Assembly: GCA_963790325.1 (NCBI GenBank)
Contig: CAWBNY010000002.1
Location: forward strand, 1,178,001 to 1,242,000
Length of the DNA: 64,000 nt
Source: JAXDMK01 sp963790325
Lineage (GTDB): Bacteria; Actinomycetota; Acidimicrobiia; Acidimicrobiales; AC-14
Direction of reading: 5' to 3'
Part shown: positions 18,559 through 26,869 of the stretch, in pieces
How the letters are laid out: every line of letters starts with the position of its first letter
How positions within the stretch are numbered: position 1 is the first letter of the stretch
Position numbers and translations under genes: made by a program
Notes under the pieces: model-generated
What the model was told of the DNA's origin: nothing
Databases searched by the model: none
Seen by the model: the letters and a program-made list of their open reading frames with translations, nothing else

Positions 18559-21230
18559 CGGAGGGTGAGCACCGCGCCCAGGGCGTGGTGGACGTAGTCG
18601 ATGCGCACGTCGCTGGCGGTCACCGACGTGCGCACGCCCCCGATGGCCCACGCCGGGTTGGGGAGGACGGCGGCGTCGCGCTCCTGGTACACGAGGCGGT
18701 CGAGGAAGCGGAGCCCGTGGTCGCAGGCGGCGCGGTAGCGGCGGGCCCGGTCGTGGTCGCCGGCGGCGTCCGCCGCCCGCCACACGGCGGCCAAACCCTC
18801 CAGGTAGAGGGCGGTGGTGGCCCCGGGGGAGTCGGACTGGTGGTCGTTGAGGAAGGCGCCCGTCTTGGCCGACTGGAACCGGAGGGCCCAGTCGGCGATC
18901 TCGCCGGCGAAGGCGGTCTCGCCCCAGGCGGCGAACGCCTGGGTGAGCCAGGCCACCGACCCCCAGTGATGGTTCTGGCGCCAGCGCATCCGGTAGTGGC
19001 GGAGGGCCCGGCGCAGGGTGGCGGGGTCGGCCTGGTCGGGGGCGGTGGCCAGGGCCAGGAGCGCCTGGCCGGGGGAGTAGTCCTGCCAGGCGGCGGTGGG
19101 CGTGGCGAAGCGGCCGTGGCCGTCGACCCGGGCCCACAGGTCGCCCACGGCCGCGGGGTCGGTGGCGCCGTCGAGCTGGTGGCGGGCCAGGATGGCGAAC
19201 GCGGCCTCGGGAACCGACCCGTCGCCCACCTGCCGCAGCCGGCACAGGTCGTCCTCCGCCTCGGAACGGAGGCCGGCCCGGGCCCTGACCCACGCCCCGT
19301 AGGCCAGGCGGGCGGGGGCGAGGCCGGCCCGGAGGCGGTCGGCGAACACCTCGTAGCGACCGGTGGCGGCCCCCTCGGCGACGGGGACGTGGTGGCGGCG
19401 GGAGTAGTCGACGAGCAGGGGGTGGAGGCGCTCGACCTCCTCCGGCCCGGTCGCCGCCGGTTCGCCGACGGGCAGAGCGTGGCGCATCGGCCGCGGCCCA
19501 TGGTCGGCGTCGGCCAGCCAGGCGTCGCAGTCGTAGCGGGTCCAGTGGTACGGCGGGCGGGTGATGCCGGCCTTGTCGACGACCTCGTCCACCCAGCCCC
19601 GGGGGGTGAGGTCGTTGGTCACCGCCACCGACGGGAGGAGGAGCCCCTGGCGGTCGCCCTGGCGGACCTCGAGCGCCTGCTCGCCGAACCTGGTCGGGCC
19701 GACGACCCAGTCGGGGTCGGCCCGGCCCATCTCCAGCCGGTTGGACAGGACGGCCACGCCGGTGGCGATGGGGTCGTCGTCGGCGGGAGGCTTGAACCGG
19801 GGGTCGGCGACGGCGGCCGCGGCGTAGTCGGCCAAAGCGCCGTCGCCGTCGCCGCCGGAGCCGAACGGGCCGCCGGCGCACCCCGCGATGCGGCCGCCGG
19901 CGTGGACGGTGACGAAGACCAGGTCGGCGGCCGGTGCCAGCGCCGGGGCCGGCTCGGGCCGAGGTCCTCGGTCGAGGGCGTGGAGCACCCACTCCCGGGC
20001 CCGCCCGGCGAGGGAGCCGTGATCGGGCCGGTCGTCGGCGCGGGGCGTCCCCGTCGGCTGCCAGGGTGCCCCCGGCTCGACGACCTTCTCCACCCCGTGG
20101 CGGTAGAGCAGGTACGGCTCGTGGTTCAGGAGGCGGGCGTTGCGGTGGGCATGGGCGAACTGCTGGCGCTCGTCGGCGATCCCCGGCATGCGGGGCAGGC
20201 CCCCGCCCATGCGCATGGGCCGCTCCCGGCTGCGGACGACGATCCCGTAGCGGTCGTTGTCGAGGTCGCCCACGGTGCACTCCTCGAGGGCGGAGAAGAA
20301 CGTCACCGCCACGCCGCACTGGTCGAGGGCGGCGAGGTCGTTCAGGTCCCGGGCGGTGGCGATGGCGGCCCGCACGACGTCGTCCGCCGCCGACCCCCGG
20401 GGCTCGCCGGGGAAGTGCCAGAAGCCGCTCCGGGCCAGCCGGTCGTGCACCCGGTCCCGCCGGCGGACGCTGACCCAGCAGCCGCCGGCCGAGTCGTGCC
20501 CCCGGTCGAGCCGGGCCGGCGGCCGCAGGGCTCGCCCGGTGGTCAGGTGCTCGATCATCGCCCGCCGGGCCAGTTCGGCCGGGTGGAGGCCGTCGGGCGC
20601 GGGCTGCGGGGTCTCGGGTAGCTCGGGGAGGTCCTTGGTCGGGTTCAGGGGGACGGGCGCCTCCCCGTCCATGTGGCGCATGAAGTCCTCCCGGATGTCG
20701 AACACCGCCGCCATCCGGTAGCCGCGCTGGACCATGCGGGAGAAGCCGCGCTCGTAATCGAAGCGGACCAGGCAGATCCCGCCCTCGACGTGGAAGCCGG
20801 CGGCCTCCAGGGCGTCGGCGCAGGCGAGCATCGATCGCCCCGAGCTGACCGAGTCGTCGACGATCACCACCGGCTCGGCCGGGTCGAGCTTGCCCTCGAT
20901 CAGCTTGCGCGACCCATGGGGCTTGCGCTCCTTGCGCACCAGCACGCCCCGGTACCGGCCGCCGCCCCGGAGGACGCAGCCCTGGACGAGGGGGACGCCG
21001 GTGAGCCCGTAGGTGGCCAGCTGGGTGCCCTCGAAGCCGTCCAGGAGGCGGAGCAGGGCCCGGGCGGCCAGGTCGGCCCCGGGGGCACCGAGGGTGACGG
21101 GGAGGGAGTCCAGCATCCACCGGGCCGGGGTGCCGTCGCCGGAGAGAACCGGCTGGGTCTCCGAGGCGTGCAGGATCCCGTCCCGCCGGAGGAGGTCGAG
21201 CAGCTGGGTCCGTTCGGTGTCGACCGCCAT
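18555..21230 (-). CDS. Phosphoribosyltransferase-AMMECR1-helical toroid fusion protein
   Basis: 891 residues with an unusual architecture. Residues 1-190 resemble orotate-type phosphoribosyltransferases: LVRKERKPHG and IEGKL near 98-114, and the PRPP loop VVIVDDSVSSGRS at 121-133. Residues about 215-390 look like a diverged AMMECR1 repeat. Residues about 405-575 are a clearer AMMECR1 domain (GGRIAGCAGG, DPRFKPP, LLLPSVAV, KAGITRPPYHW). Residues about 590-891 are helical and toroid-like (FQSAKTGAFLNDHQSDSPG, ALGAVLTL), recalling glycosidase or thioredoxin-associated helical barrels. It starts 2 bases after the repeat protein's stop and overlaps the radical SAM start by ATGA. Inferred: it modifies or handles the same peptide; a role in nucleoside or sugar transfer is only a guess. 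Confidence 0.75.
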   Translation of the reverse strand: MAVDTERTQLLDLLRRDGILHASETQPVLSGDGTPARWMLDSLPVTLGAPGADLAARALLRLLDGFEGTQLATYGLTGVPLVQGCVLRGGGRYRGVLVRKERKPHGSRKLIEGKLDPAEPVVIVDDSVSSGRSMLACADALEAAGFHVEGGICLVRFDYERGFSRMVQRGYRMAAVFDIREDFMRHMDGEAPVPLNPTKDLPELPETPQPAPDGLHPAELARRAMIEHLTTGRALRPPARLDRGHDSAGGCWVSVRRRDRVHDRLARSGFWHFPGEPRGSAADDVVRAAIATARDLNDLAALDQCGVAVTFFSALEECTVGDLDNDRYGIVVRSRERPMRMGGGLPRMPGIADERQQFAHAHRNARLLNHEPYLLYRHGVEKVVEPGAPWQPTGTPRADDRPDHGSLAGRAREWVLHALDRGPRPEPAPALAPAADLVFVTVHAGGRIAGCAGGPFGSGGDGDGALADYAAAAVADPRFKPPADDDPIATGVAVLSNRLEMGRADPDWVVGPTRFGEQALEVRQGDRQGLLLPSVAVTNDLTPRGWVDEVVDKAGITRPPYHWTRYDCDAWLADADHGPRPMRHALPVGEPAATGPEEVERLHPLLVDYSRRHHVPVAEGAATGRYEVFADRLRAGLAPARLAYGAWVRARAGLRSEAEDDLCRLRQVGDGSVPEAAFAILARHQLDGATDPAAVGDLWARVDGHGRFATPTAAWQDYSPGQALLALATAPDQADPATLRRALRHYRMRWRQNHHWGSVAWLTQAFAAWGETAFAGEIADWALRFQSAKTGAFLNDHQSDSPGATTALYLEGLAAVWRAADAAGDHDRARRYRAACDHGLRFLDRLVYQERDAAVLPNPAWAIGGVRTSVTASDVRIDYVHHALGAVLTLR

Positions 21231-21232
21231 GG

Positions 21233-21991
21233 TCAGCGGCTGGGGGCCACCTCGGCGACCACGTCGCGGGCGTCCTTCGTGCTCGGTGCCACCTCGGGGG
21301 CGACCTCGACCACCACCTCGGGCCGGGCGTCGGGCTCGGCCTCGTCGGGTGCGGCCTCGGTCCGGCGCCGGTCGGGCGCCACCTCCGGCGCCACCTCCAC
21401 CACCACCTCCGGCCGGGGGGGGTTCGGCTTGCCCGGTCTCACCTCCGGCGCCACCTCGACGATCACCTCGGGCGCCACCTCGGGACGGGCCGGGTAGGGC
21501 TTGTCCGGGCTCACCTCGGGCGCCACCTCGACGATCACCTCGGGCGCCACCTCCACCACCGGCCGCTTCTCCGGCCTCACCTCGGGCGCCACCTCGACGA
21601 TCACCTCGGGCGCCACCTCCACGACCGGCCGCTTCTCCGGCCTCACCTCCGGCGCCACCTCGACCACCACCTCGGGACGGGCCGGGTAGGGCTTGTCCGG
21701 GCTCACCTCGGGCGCCACCTCGACGATCACCTCGGGCGCCACCTCCACCACCGGCCGCTTCTCCGGCCTCACCTCCGGCGCCACCTCGACCACCACCTCG
21801 GGACGGGCCGGGTAGGGCTTGTCCGGGCTCACCTCGGGCGCCACCTCGACGATCACCTCGGGCGCCACCTCGACCACCACTTCCGGCCGGCGCTTCTCGT
21901 CCGGTGGGTCGGCGGCGGTCGGGGCCCCCCGACCCGGGGGCAGGTCCTCGTCGACGACCGGAGGACGCTGGCTGTCGTGAGCATGCACCAT
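21233..21991 (-). CDS. EVAPEV-repeat protein, candidate modified-peptide precursor
   Basis: 252 residues, almost wholly composed of Pro, Glu, Val, Ala, Arg and Lys. A 35-residue N-terminal segment (MVHAHDSQRPPVVDED...) is followed by 14 copies of EVAPEV arranged in longer units such as PVVEVAPEVIVEVAPEV separated by RPEKR or SPDKPYPAR, and a short end AEVAPSR. No signal peptide, membrane span or cysteine is present. The ATG at 21991 has GGAGGAG upstream. It is the first gene of a tight operon with a phosphoribosyltransferase/AMMECR1 protein and a RiPP-type radical SAM enzyme. Seen: repeats and operon. Inferred: it could be a multi-core substrate whose Val/Ile residues are methylated. A structural or spacer protein is the main alternative. 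Confidence 0.7.
   Translation of the reverse strand: MVHAHDSQRPPVVDEDLPPGRGAPTAADPPDEKRRPEVVVEVAPEVIVEVAPEVSPDKPYPARPEVVVEVAPEVRPEKRPVVEVAPEVIVEVAPEVSPDKPYPARPEVVVEVAPEVRPEKRPVVEVAPEVIVEVAPEVRPEKRPVVEVAPEVIVEVAPEVSPDKPYPARPEVAPEVIVEVAPEVRPGKPNPPRPEVVVEVAPEVAPDRRRTEAAPDEAEPDARPEVVVEVAPEVAPSTKDARDVVAEVAPSR
21416..21883. repeat. Tandem DNA repeats encoding the EVAPEV units
   Basis: Blocks around ACCTCGGGCGCCACCTCGACGATCACCTC and the 24-base spacer encoding RPEKRPVV recur nearly identically through this interval. Units are in frame, so copy number can change without breaking the gene. Nearly identical DNA units suggest recent duplication or gene conversion, and the region is prone to assembly collapse. 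Confidence 0.85.
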
Positions 21992-22041
21992 GGCATCTCC
22001 TCCATCCCGCTCGGTAGCGCCCCCAGCCTACTCCCCGATCC

Positions 22042-22057
22042 GTCAATGGGGGTTGAC
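22042..22057. promoter_or_regulatory. Inverted repeat GTCAA-N6-TTGAC, possible operator
   Basis: GTCAATGGGGGTTGAC is a perfect 5+5 inverted repeat in the 90-base region between the divergent EVAPEV-repeat gene and the HTH gene. TTGACA within it could also be a -35 element, though no convincing -10 is seen at the right spacing. Confidence 0.35.
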
Positions 22058-22081
22058 AATTTGGGCCCCCGTCGACCCAAG

Positions 22082-22300
22082 ATGACCTCCGTGAGCGAGG
22101 CGACGAAGCTGGCGGCCGATGCCGGCAGCCGGGACCCGACGGTCGGGCTGCGGGCGGTGGCCGCCCTCCGCCGCCACCTGGAGACCCTCGAGACCCTCCA
22201 GGTGGCCAACGCCCGGGACCAGGGTTGGTCGTGGCAGCTGATCGCGGCGTCCCTGGGGGTCAGCCGCCAGGCCGTCCACAAGAAGCACCGGAGGGCGTGA
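22082..22300 (+). CDS. Small helix-turn-helix protein
   Basis: 72 residues. The first half is helical (EATKLAADAG, VGLRAVAALRRHLETLETLQVANARDQGWSW) and the C-terminus is a clear helix-turn-helix, LIAASLGVSRQAVHKKH, ending in a basic tail. Similar short HTH proteins are widespread in actinobacteria; the regulated genes are not known to me. The ATG at 22082 was preferred over an upstream frame opening at 21977, which would overlap the divergent gene's start. It lies 90 bases from the EVAPEV-repeat operon and is the natural candidate for its regulator. Confidence 0.7.
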   Translation: MTSVSEATKLAADAGSRDPTVGLRAVAALRRHLETLETLQVANARDQGWSWQLIAASLGVSRQAVHKKHRRA

Positions 22301-22352
22301 CCGGTGCGAGCCTCTCGCCGGGCCCGGCGCCCACCCGGGAGGTGTGCCTCGG

Positions 22353-24257
22353 CTACATCCCGGAGTGCAGGAGGTCGAGGTAGAGCTGGACCCCGTCGTG
22401 GGTCATGTGGACTCCGTCGTCGACGAAGGCGCCGGGGTTGGTGTCGCCGACCGCGTGCCAGTCGACCAGCACCGCGTTCGGGTACCGGGGGACCGCCGAC
22501 GCGAACAGGGCGTTGTTGTGCTCCTCCCACGGCCGGGGGACCCGCAGGCTCACCACGACGACCCGGCGGGCGCCGGAGAGGGTCGCCATCATCTCGTCGA
22601 ACTGGCCCTCGGTGACCGGCCCGTTGTTCCCCAGGTGGACGATCACGATCTCGCCCAGGCCGCCCGAGTCCCGCAGGGCGTGAGCCACGGCCAGGGACTC
22701 GGCGAACTGGCGGCCGATGACGGCGTCGACGTACATGCCCTCCGCTTCCATCGCCGGTTGGGCGACGATCATCACCGACTCGCCGATGGCGGTGACCCGG
22801 GTCCCGGCGGGTGGTCCCGGCGGCGGGGGCGGGGGCGGTGGTGGTGGTGGCGGCGCCGCCGGCTCGGGCGCCGGGGGCGCTTCGGCGGGGGCGGGGGCGG
22901 CCTCGGCCACCGGCGGCTCGGCGACGGCAGTCGGGGACGGGACGGCCGTGTCGACGGTCGCCACCGTCTCGGCGGGCACCGCGGCCGACGCCACCGTCTC
23001 GGCGGGCACCGCGGCCGACGCCGCCGTCGGCACCGCGAACGGCGGGGCCGGGGCGGGGTGACCGACCACCACCGCGGTCGAGATCGCCACCAGGGCCAAC
23101 GCCGACCCGACGGCCCAGCGGGTGGACGTCCTCGACGGGCGGGCCCGCCACGCCCGGCCCAGGGCACCGTCCCGGATGGGTTGCTCGACCCACCGGTAGG
23201 AGGCGGCGGCCAGGCCCAGGGTGAGGGCGGTGCGGAGGGCGAGGAGCGGTGTCCCGCTCAGGGGGACGTCGCTGTGGGGCCGGGTCACCATGAACACCGG
23301 CCAGAACCACAGGTACACCGCGTACGACCGCCGCCCGAGCCACACCAGCGGCCTGCTCCCCAACCCGGCGGCCACCCAGGACCGGGGATGGGTGGCGATC
23401 ACGATGGCAACCGCGGCCAGCACCGCCGCCCCCAGGAACCCGCCCCGGTACAAGAGGGGGTCGAACTGGTCGACCCGGGACAGGCACAGCCACAGCCCCC
23501 ACGCCACCGCCCCGCCGGCGACCTCGACCGCCACCCGCGCCCACCGGCCGGTCGAGCTCCATCGGACGGGGACGCAGGCCAGGGCCGCCCCCACCAGGAT
23601 CCCCGCCACCCGGGTGTCGGTGCCGAAGTAGACCCGGGACGGGTCGGCCGTCGGGTCGTGGAGGACGGCCATGAGCACGGCCGACGCCGCCGCCAGCCCC
23701 AGGATCGGCCCCACCAGCCGGCGCGGCGACCGCCACCGCAGCAGCAGGGCCAGCCCCAACGGCCACAGCAGGTAGAACTGCTCCTCGACGGCCAGGCTCC
23801 ACAGGTGCTGGAGCAGGGGCGGCCGCCCCAGGGACTCGAAGTACGACTGGTGCTCGAAGATCAGCCGCCAGTTGCTGACGTAGCCGAGGGCGGCCAGGAC
23901 GTCGCCCCGGAGCCGGTAGCCCTGGTCGGACGCCAGCAGCGGCACCGCCACCGACACCCCCACCAGCAGCAGGAACAGGGCCGGCAGGAGGCGACGGGCC
24001 CGCCGCCGCCAGAAGCGCAGGAGGCGGATGCGACCGGTGCGGCCATGGTCGACGAGGAGGAGGGCGGTGATGAGGTAGCCGCTGACGACGAAGAACACGT
24101 CGACGCCCAGGAACCCGCCCTTGGCCCAGCCGATGCCGGCGTGGTAGGCGAACACGGCCGAGACGGCCAGCGCCCGGAGGCCGTCGATGGCAGGGACGTA
24201 CCGCAGCCGGGGCTCCTCCGCCCGGTCCCCGATCTCGTGCCCTGCCAGCCCGATCAC
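22353..24257 (-). CDS. Acyltransferase-3 / SGNH hydrolase fusion (OafA-like)
   Basis: 634-residue membrane O-acyltransferase. Residues about 15-390 are the acyltransferase-3 domain with some ten membrane spans, starting YVPAIDGLRALAVSAVFAYHAG (the catalytic His region) and FFVVSGYLIT. A Pro-rich linker (a run of prolines near residue 480) leads to a C-terminal SGNH-like domain: block I AIGESVMI, block III HLGNNGP, block V DDGVHMT with Asp and His. Such proteins acetylate cell-surface polysaccharides or peptidoglycan. The linker contains a short tandem duplication (AETVASAAVPAETVA). The GTG at 24257 overlaps the nhaA TGA as GTGA, giving translational coupling. Confidence 0.88.
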   Translation of the reverse strand: MIGLAGHEIGDRAEEPRLRYVPAIDGLRALAVSAVFAYHAGIGWAKGGFLGVDVFFVVSGYLITALLLVDHGRTGRIRLLRFWRRRARRLLPALFLLLVGVSVAVPLLASDQGYRLRGDVLAALGYVSNWRLIFEHQSYFESLGRPPLLQHLWSLAVEEQFYLLWPLGLALLLRWRSPRRLVGPILGLAAASAVLMAVLHDPTADPSRVYFGTDTRVAGILVGAALACVPVRWSSTGRWARVAVEVAGGAVAWGLWLCLSRVDQFDPLLYRGGFLGAAVLAAVAIVIATHPRSWVAAGLGSRPLVWLGRRSYAVYLWFWPVFMVTRPHSDVPLSGTPLLALRTALTLGLAAASYRWVEQPIRDGALGRAWRARPSRTSTRWAVGSALALVAISTAVVVGHPAPAPPFAVPTAASAAVPAETVASAAVPAETVATVDTAVPSPTAVAEPPVAEAAPAPAEAPPAPEPAAPPPPPPPPPPPPGPPAGTRVTAIGESVMIVAQPAMEAEGMYVDAVIGRQFAESLAVAHALRDSGGLGEIVIVHLGNNGPVTEGQFDEMMATLSGARRVVVVSLRVPRPWEEHNNALFASAVPRYPNAVLVDWHAVGDTNPGAFVDDGVHMTHDGVQLYLDLLHSGM

Positions 24258-25573
24258 GGCGGCAGCGTATCGACCTCCGGTCGGTCGCGCGCGGCCAGTA
24301 TCAGGATGGCCACGCCGAGTACTGAGGCGAGCGCGGAGGCGACCAGCACCCCCATCTTGGCCGCGTCCTCCGCCTGAGCGGTGGTGTAGGCGAGTCCGGC
24401 CACGAACAACGAGACGGTGAAGCCGATGCCGGCCATGGCCGCGATGCCGACCACCTGCCACCAACCCACCCCGTCGGGCAGGGACCCGATCTTCAGGCGG
24501 ACCGCCAGCCAGGCGGCCAGCGTCACCCCGACCAGCTTCCCGACCACCAGCCCGAGCACCACCCCCAGGGCGATGCGGGACGCGCCGGGGCCGTCGAGGG
24601 CGTCGGCGGTGAGCACGATGCCGGCGTTGGCCAGGGCGAAGAGGGGGATGATGGCGAAGCTGGTCAACGGGTGGAGGAGGTGCTCGAGCCGTTCGGCCAC
24701 CGACACCGACGACTTGGCCAGGTCGGCCATGACCTTGAGCTCCGCCGGCGACGGCTCGTCGGACAGGTCGGCCGTCCAGTCCCGGGCCACGTCGACCCCG
24801 GCCAGGGGCCGGGCCGGGGCCAGCAGCCCGAGGAGGGCGCCGGCGATGGTGGCGTGGACGCCGGACTCGTAGAACGCCAGCCACACGGCGGTTCCCAGGA
24901 TGATGAAAGCCGGCAGCCAGACCACCCCCGCCGCCCGCAGCCCGCCCATCGTCGCCAGCAGCAGGGCCGCCACCAGCAGGGCCTGGAACGAGATCCCCGA
25001 CGAGTAGAAGATGGCGATCACCAGGATGGCCCCGATGTCGTCGACGATGGCCAGCGTGAGGAGGAACAGCTTGAGCCCGGCCGGCACCCGGCTCCCGAGG
25101 AGGGCGACGACGCCGATGGCGAAGGCGATGTCGGTGGCCATGGGCACACCCCAGCCCCGGGCGCCCGGACCACCGACGTTCACCGCCACGTAGACGAGGG
25201 CGGGCACGACCATCCCGCCGATGGCGCAGATGGCGGGGAGCGAGGCCGTGCGCCACTCCCGCAGCTCACCGGTGACGAGCTCCCGTTTGATCTCCAGGCC
25301 GACCACGAAGAAGAACAGGGCCATGAGCCCCTCGTCGACCAGGTGGCGGAGGTCTTCCTCGAAGCCGATGGTGCCGACCTTGAGGCTGACCTCGGTGTGC
25401 CAGAGGGAGCTGTAGCCGCCCTCCCACGGGGAGTTGGCCCACACCAGGGCGACGACGGTGGCCAGCAGCAGGGCCACCCCGCCGGCGGCCTCGGTGTGAA
25501 GGAACTGTTGCAGGCCGCGGGGCAGCCGGGGCCCGGACTGCACTGGGGAGGGGTGTTTGGACGGCTTGGACAC
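24254..25573 (-). CDS. nhaA: Na+/H+ antiporter NhaA
   Basis: Electrogenic Na+/H+ antiporter of the cytoplasmic membrane; 439 residues with about twelve spans. Recognised motifs include FFFVVGLEIKRELVTGEL, PMATDIAFAIGVVALLGSRVP with the ion-binding Asp, and LAIVDDIGAILVIAIFY with the paired Asp-Asp (E. coli D163/D164). An additional loop with AGVDVARDWTADLSDEPSP is longer than in E. coli. The GTG at 25573 was chosen to keep a short basic N-terminus. It ends in a GTGA overlap with the acyltransferase gene. It follows the grd-associated gene at 25636 by 62 bases and may share its transcript. Confidence 0.93.
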   Translation of the reverse strand: MSKPSKHPSPVQSGPRLPRGLQQFLHTEAAGGVALLLATVVALVWANSPWEGGYSSLWHTEVSLKVGTIGFEEDLRHLVDEGLMALFFFVVGLEIKRELVTGELREWRTASLPAICAIGGMVVPALVYVAVNVGGPGARGWGVPMATDIAFAIGVVALLGSRVPAGLKLFLLTLAIVDDIGAILVIAIFYSSGISFQALLVAALLLATMGGLRAAGVVWLPAFIILGTAVWLAFYESGVHATIAGALLGLLAPARPLAGVDVARDWTADLSDEPSPAELKVMADLAKSSVSVAERLEHLLHPLTSFAIIPLFALANAGIVLTADALDGPGASRIALGVVLGLVVGKLVGVTLAAWLAVRLKIGSLPDGVGWWQVVGIAAMAGIGFTVSLFVAGLAYTTAQAEDAAKMGVLVASALASVLGVAILILAARDRPEVDTLPP

Positions 25574-25635
25574 GGCGCTCCGAGGTCGCGGGGGACGAAG
25601 AGCCCGACCAGGCCTCCCGGCACCCCCGGCGCACA

Positions 25636-26367
25636 CTACGGCATTCGGCGCTCCAGCCGGTGGAGGTAGCCCTCGGCCAGGGCGTAGAGGGCGTCGCGGC
25701 AGTCGCCCTCGAACGACGCCCCGTGCATCACGGCCAGGGTGTCGGGGCGGAGGTCGCCCAGCTCCCGGAGGGTGGCGGGGAGGGTGGCGGTGATGGCGGT
25801 GGCGCCCAACTCGTCCTCCGCCTCCAGGGCCCACTCCACGATGTCGGCGGTGTCGGTCATGGGCGGGCGCTCACCGAGCTGGGTGAGCACGTCCGCGCAC
25901 AGCAGGGTGTTGGTGGTCTCCTCGAGCAGCATGCCCGCGTCCCAGCCGTGGAGGACGTGGGGCGTCGCCTTCCACCGCACCCGCTTGTCACCCAGCTCGA
26001 GCAGCTCGCCGTCGCGGAGGACCTTCACCGAGGCCGGGGTGAGGTCGACCGCCGTCCACCGGGCGGCCACCGTGCCCATGACCACCTGGGCCTGCCGGGA
26101 CCCCGCCTTGAGCCACAGGTCGAGGGCGCCGCACTCGTCGGACTCCACGTGGCTGAAGGCCAGGTACTGGATCCGGTGCAGCTTCGTCACCCGGCTGACG
26201 AACTCGCACATGTTCTCGAACAGGAACTTCGGCCCGCAGTGGAACAGCAGCGGCTCGTCGGACCGGATGAGGAACTGGTTGAGGGTGAAGCCCTTCTCGC
26301 CGACATCGGGCAGGAAGGTCGAGATCTGGAAGATCCCGTCCGCGATCTCGTCGAGGGTCGTGCGCAT
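25636..26367 (-). CDS. Metallo-beta-lactamase-fold protein (ODP/flavodiiron-like)
   Basis: 243 residues with the metallo-beta-lactamase fold as found in oxygen-binding diiron proteins. Ligand motifs visible are SHVESDECGALDLWL (H-x-E-x-D, as in flavodiiron proteins), and later PHVLHGWDAGML; ADVLTQLGERPPM follows. No flavodoxin domain is attached. It may bind a di-iron centre and reduce O2 or NO, which would suit an operon of oxygen-sensitive selenoproteins; this is inference. ATG at 26367 was used, with a second in-frame ATG 9 bases upstream equally possible. It lies 28 bases after grdA, probably the last gene of the grd operon. Confidence 0.75.
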   Translation of the reverse strand: MRTTLDEIADGIFQISTFLPDVGEKGFTLNQFLIRSDEPLLFHCGPKFLFENMCEFVSRVTKLHRIQYLAFSHVESDECGALDLWLKAGSRQAQVVMGTVAARWTAVDLTPASVKVLRDGELLELGDKRVRWKATPHVLHGWDAGMLLEETTNTLLCADVLTQLGERPPMTDTADIVEWALEAEDELGATAITATLPATLRELGDLRPDTLAVMHGASFEGDCRDALYALAEGYLHRLERRMP

Positions 26368-26395
26368 CGAGGGCATCTGCCCCCAAGCTAGGGCG

Positions 26396-26869
26396 CTAGG
26401 GCTTCTGGGCCCGCATCCCGGCCACGGCCGTGGCCAGGCCCTCGGCGTCGAGGACGTCGGCCATCACGCCGATCTGCTCCTCCCAGACGTCGTCGGGGAT
26501 CGCAGTCCGGACCTCTTCTTCGAGTACGTGGTAGACGTCGAGGCCCAACTGGACCTCGGCCAGTGCACCTGCGTACGCCGGGTCCCCCAGGATCACCGTC
26601 TCCGCCGAGATCTCGGCCGCTTCCGGGTCGGGAGCGCCGAGCAGGACGAGGAGGTTGGGAGCACCGTGCGCCTCAGAGAGCCGGAGAATCGTCTCCTGGC
26701 TCTGCAGGTCCATGGCCCCTGACGCGGTTCAGACGAAGCACTCCGTGGCCACGAACACCACGTTGCCGCCGGCGGCTTTGACGCACGCCGCGATCGACGG
26801 TCCGGAGATGCCGTCGCGCTCGCCCATGGCGATCACGAACTTGTCCTGGAACAGTCTGCTCACCTCCAT
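26396..26869 (-). CDS. grdA: Glycine/sarcosine/betaine reductase selenoprotein A (GrdA), UGA-containing
   Basis: Small selenoprotein that receives the carboxymethyl group from component B and passes it to component C. Conceptual translation through the TGA at 26729-26731 gives 157 residues. The start is FQDKFVIAMGERDGISGPSI, then VVFVATECFV-U-TASGAMDLQSQ, the universal GrdA active site (CxxU), followed by LLVLLGAPDPEAAE and LGLDVYHVLEEE. Length is exactly the family norm (about 158). If TGA is treated as a stop, two meaningless fragments result. ATG at 26869 was chosen; a GTG 6 bases downstream is possible. It is separated from trxA by 130 hairpin-rich bases. Confidence 0.93.
26677..26703 (-). 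promoter_or_regulatory. Candidate SECIS hairpin for grdA UGA
   Basis: On the mRNA, AGAGCC-A-GGAGA-CGAT-TCTCC-GGCTCT forms 6+5 base pairs with one bulged A and a 4-base loop with G second. The loop begins 37 bases past the UGA, at the far edge of the usual range as I recall it. A weaker 4-bp hairpin (CAGG/CCTG) lies nearer. Either could act as the SelB-binding element. Confidence 0.45.

Noticed and set aside
21416..21883. CRISPR-like repeat array
   Set aside because: Units are contiguous, all in one reading frame, of varying length, without unique spacers; they encode protein repeats.
18555..22046. Treating the minus-strand frame up to 22046 as one 1,163-residue protein
   Set aside because: The upstream part is an out-of-frame reading of the EVAPEV repeats. 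The real gene starts at 21230, 2 bases after the repeat gene's stop.
22353..25256. 967-codon minus frame as a single acyltransferase
   Set aside because: The N-terminal 330 residues are an out-of-frame reading of nhaA. The GTG at 24257 overlapping the nhaA stop is the sensible start.
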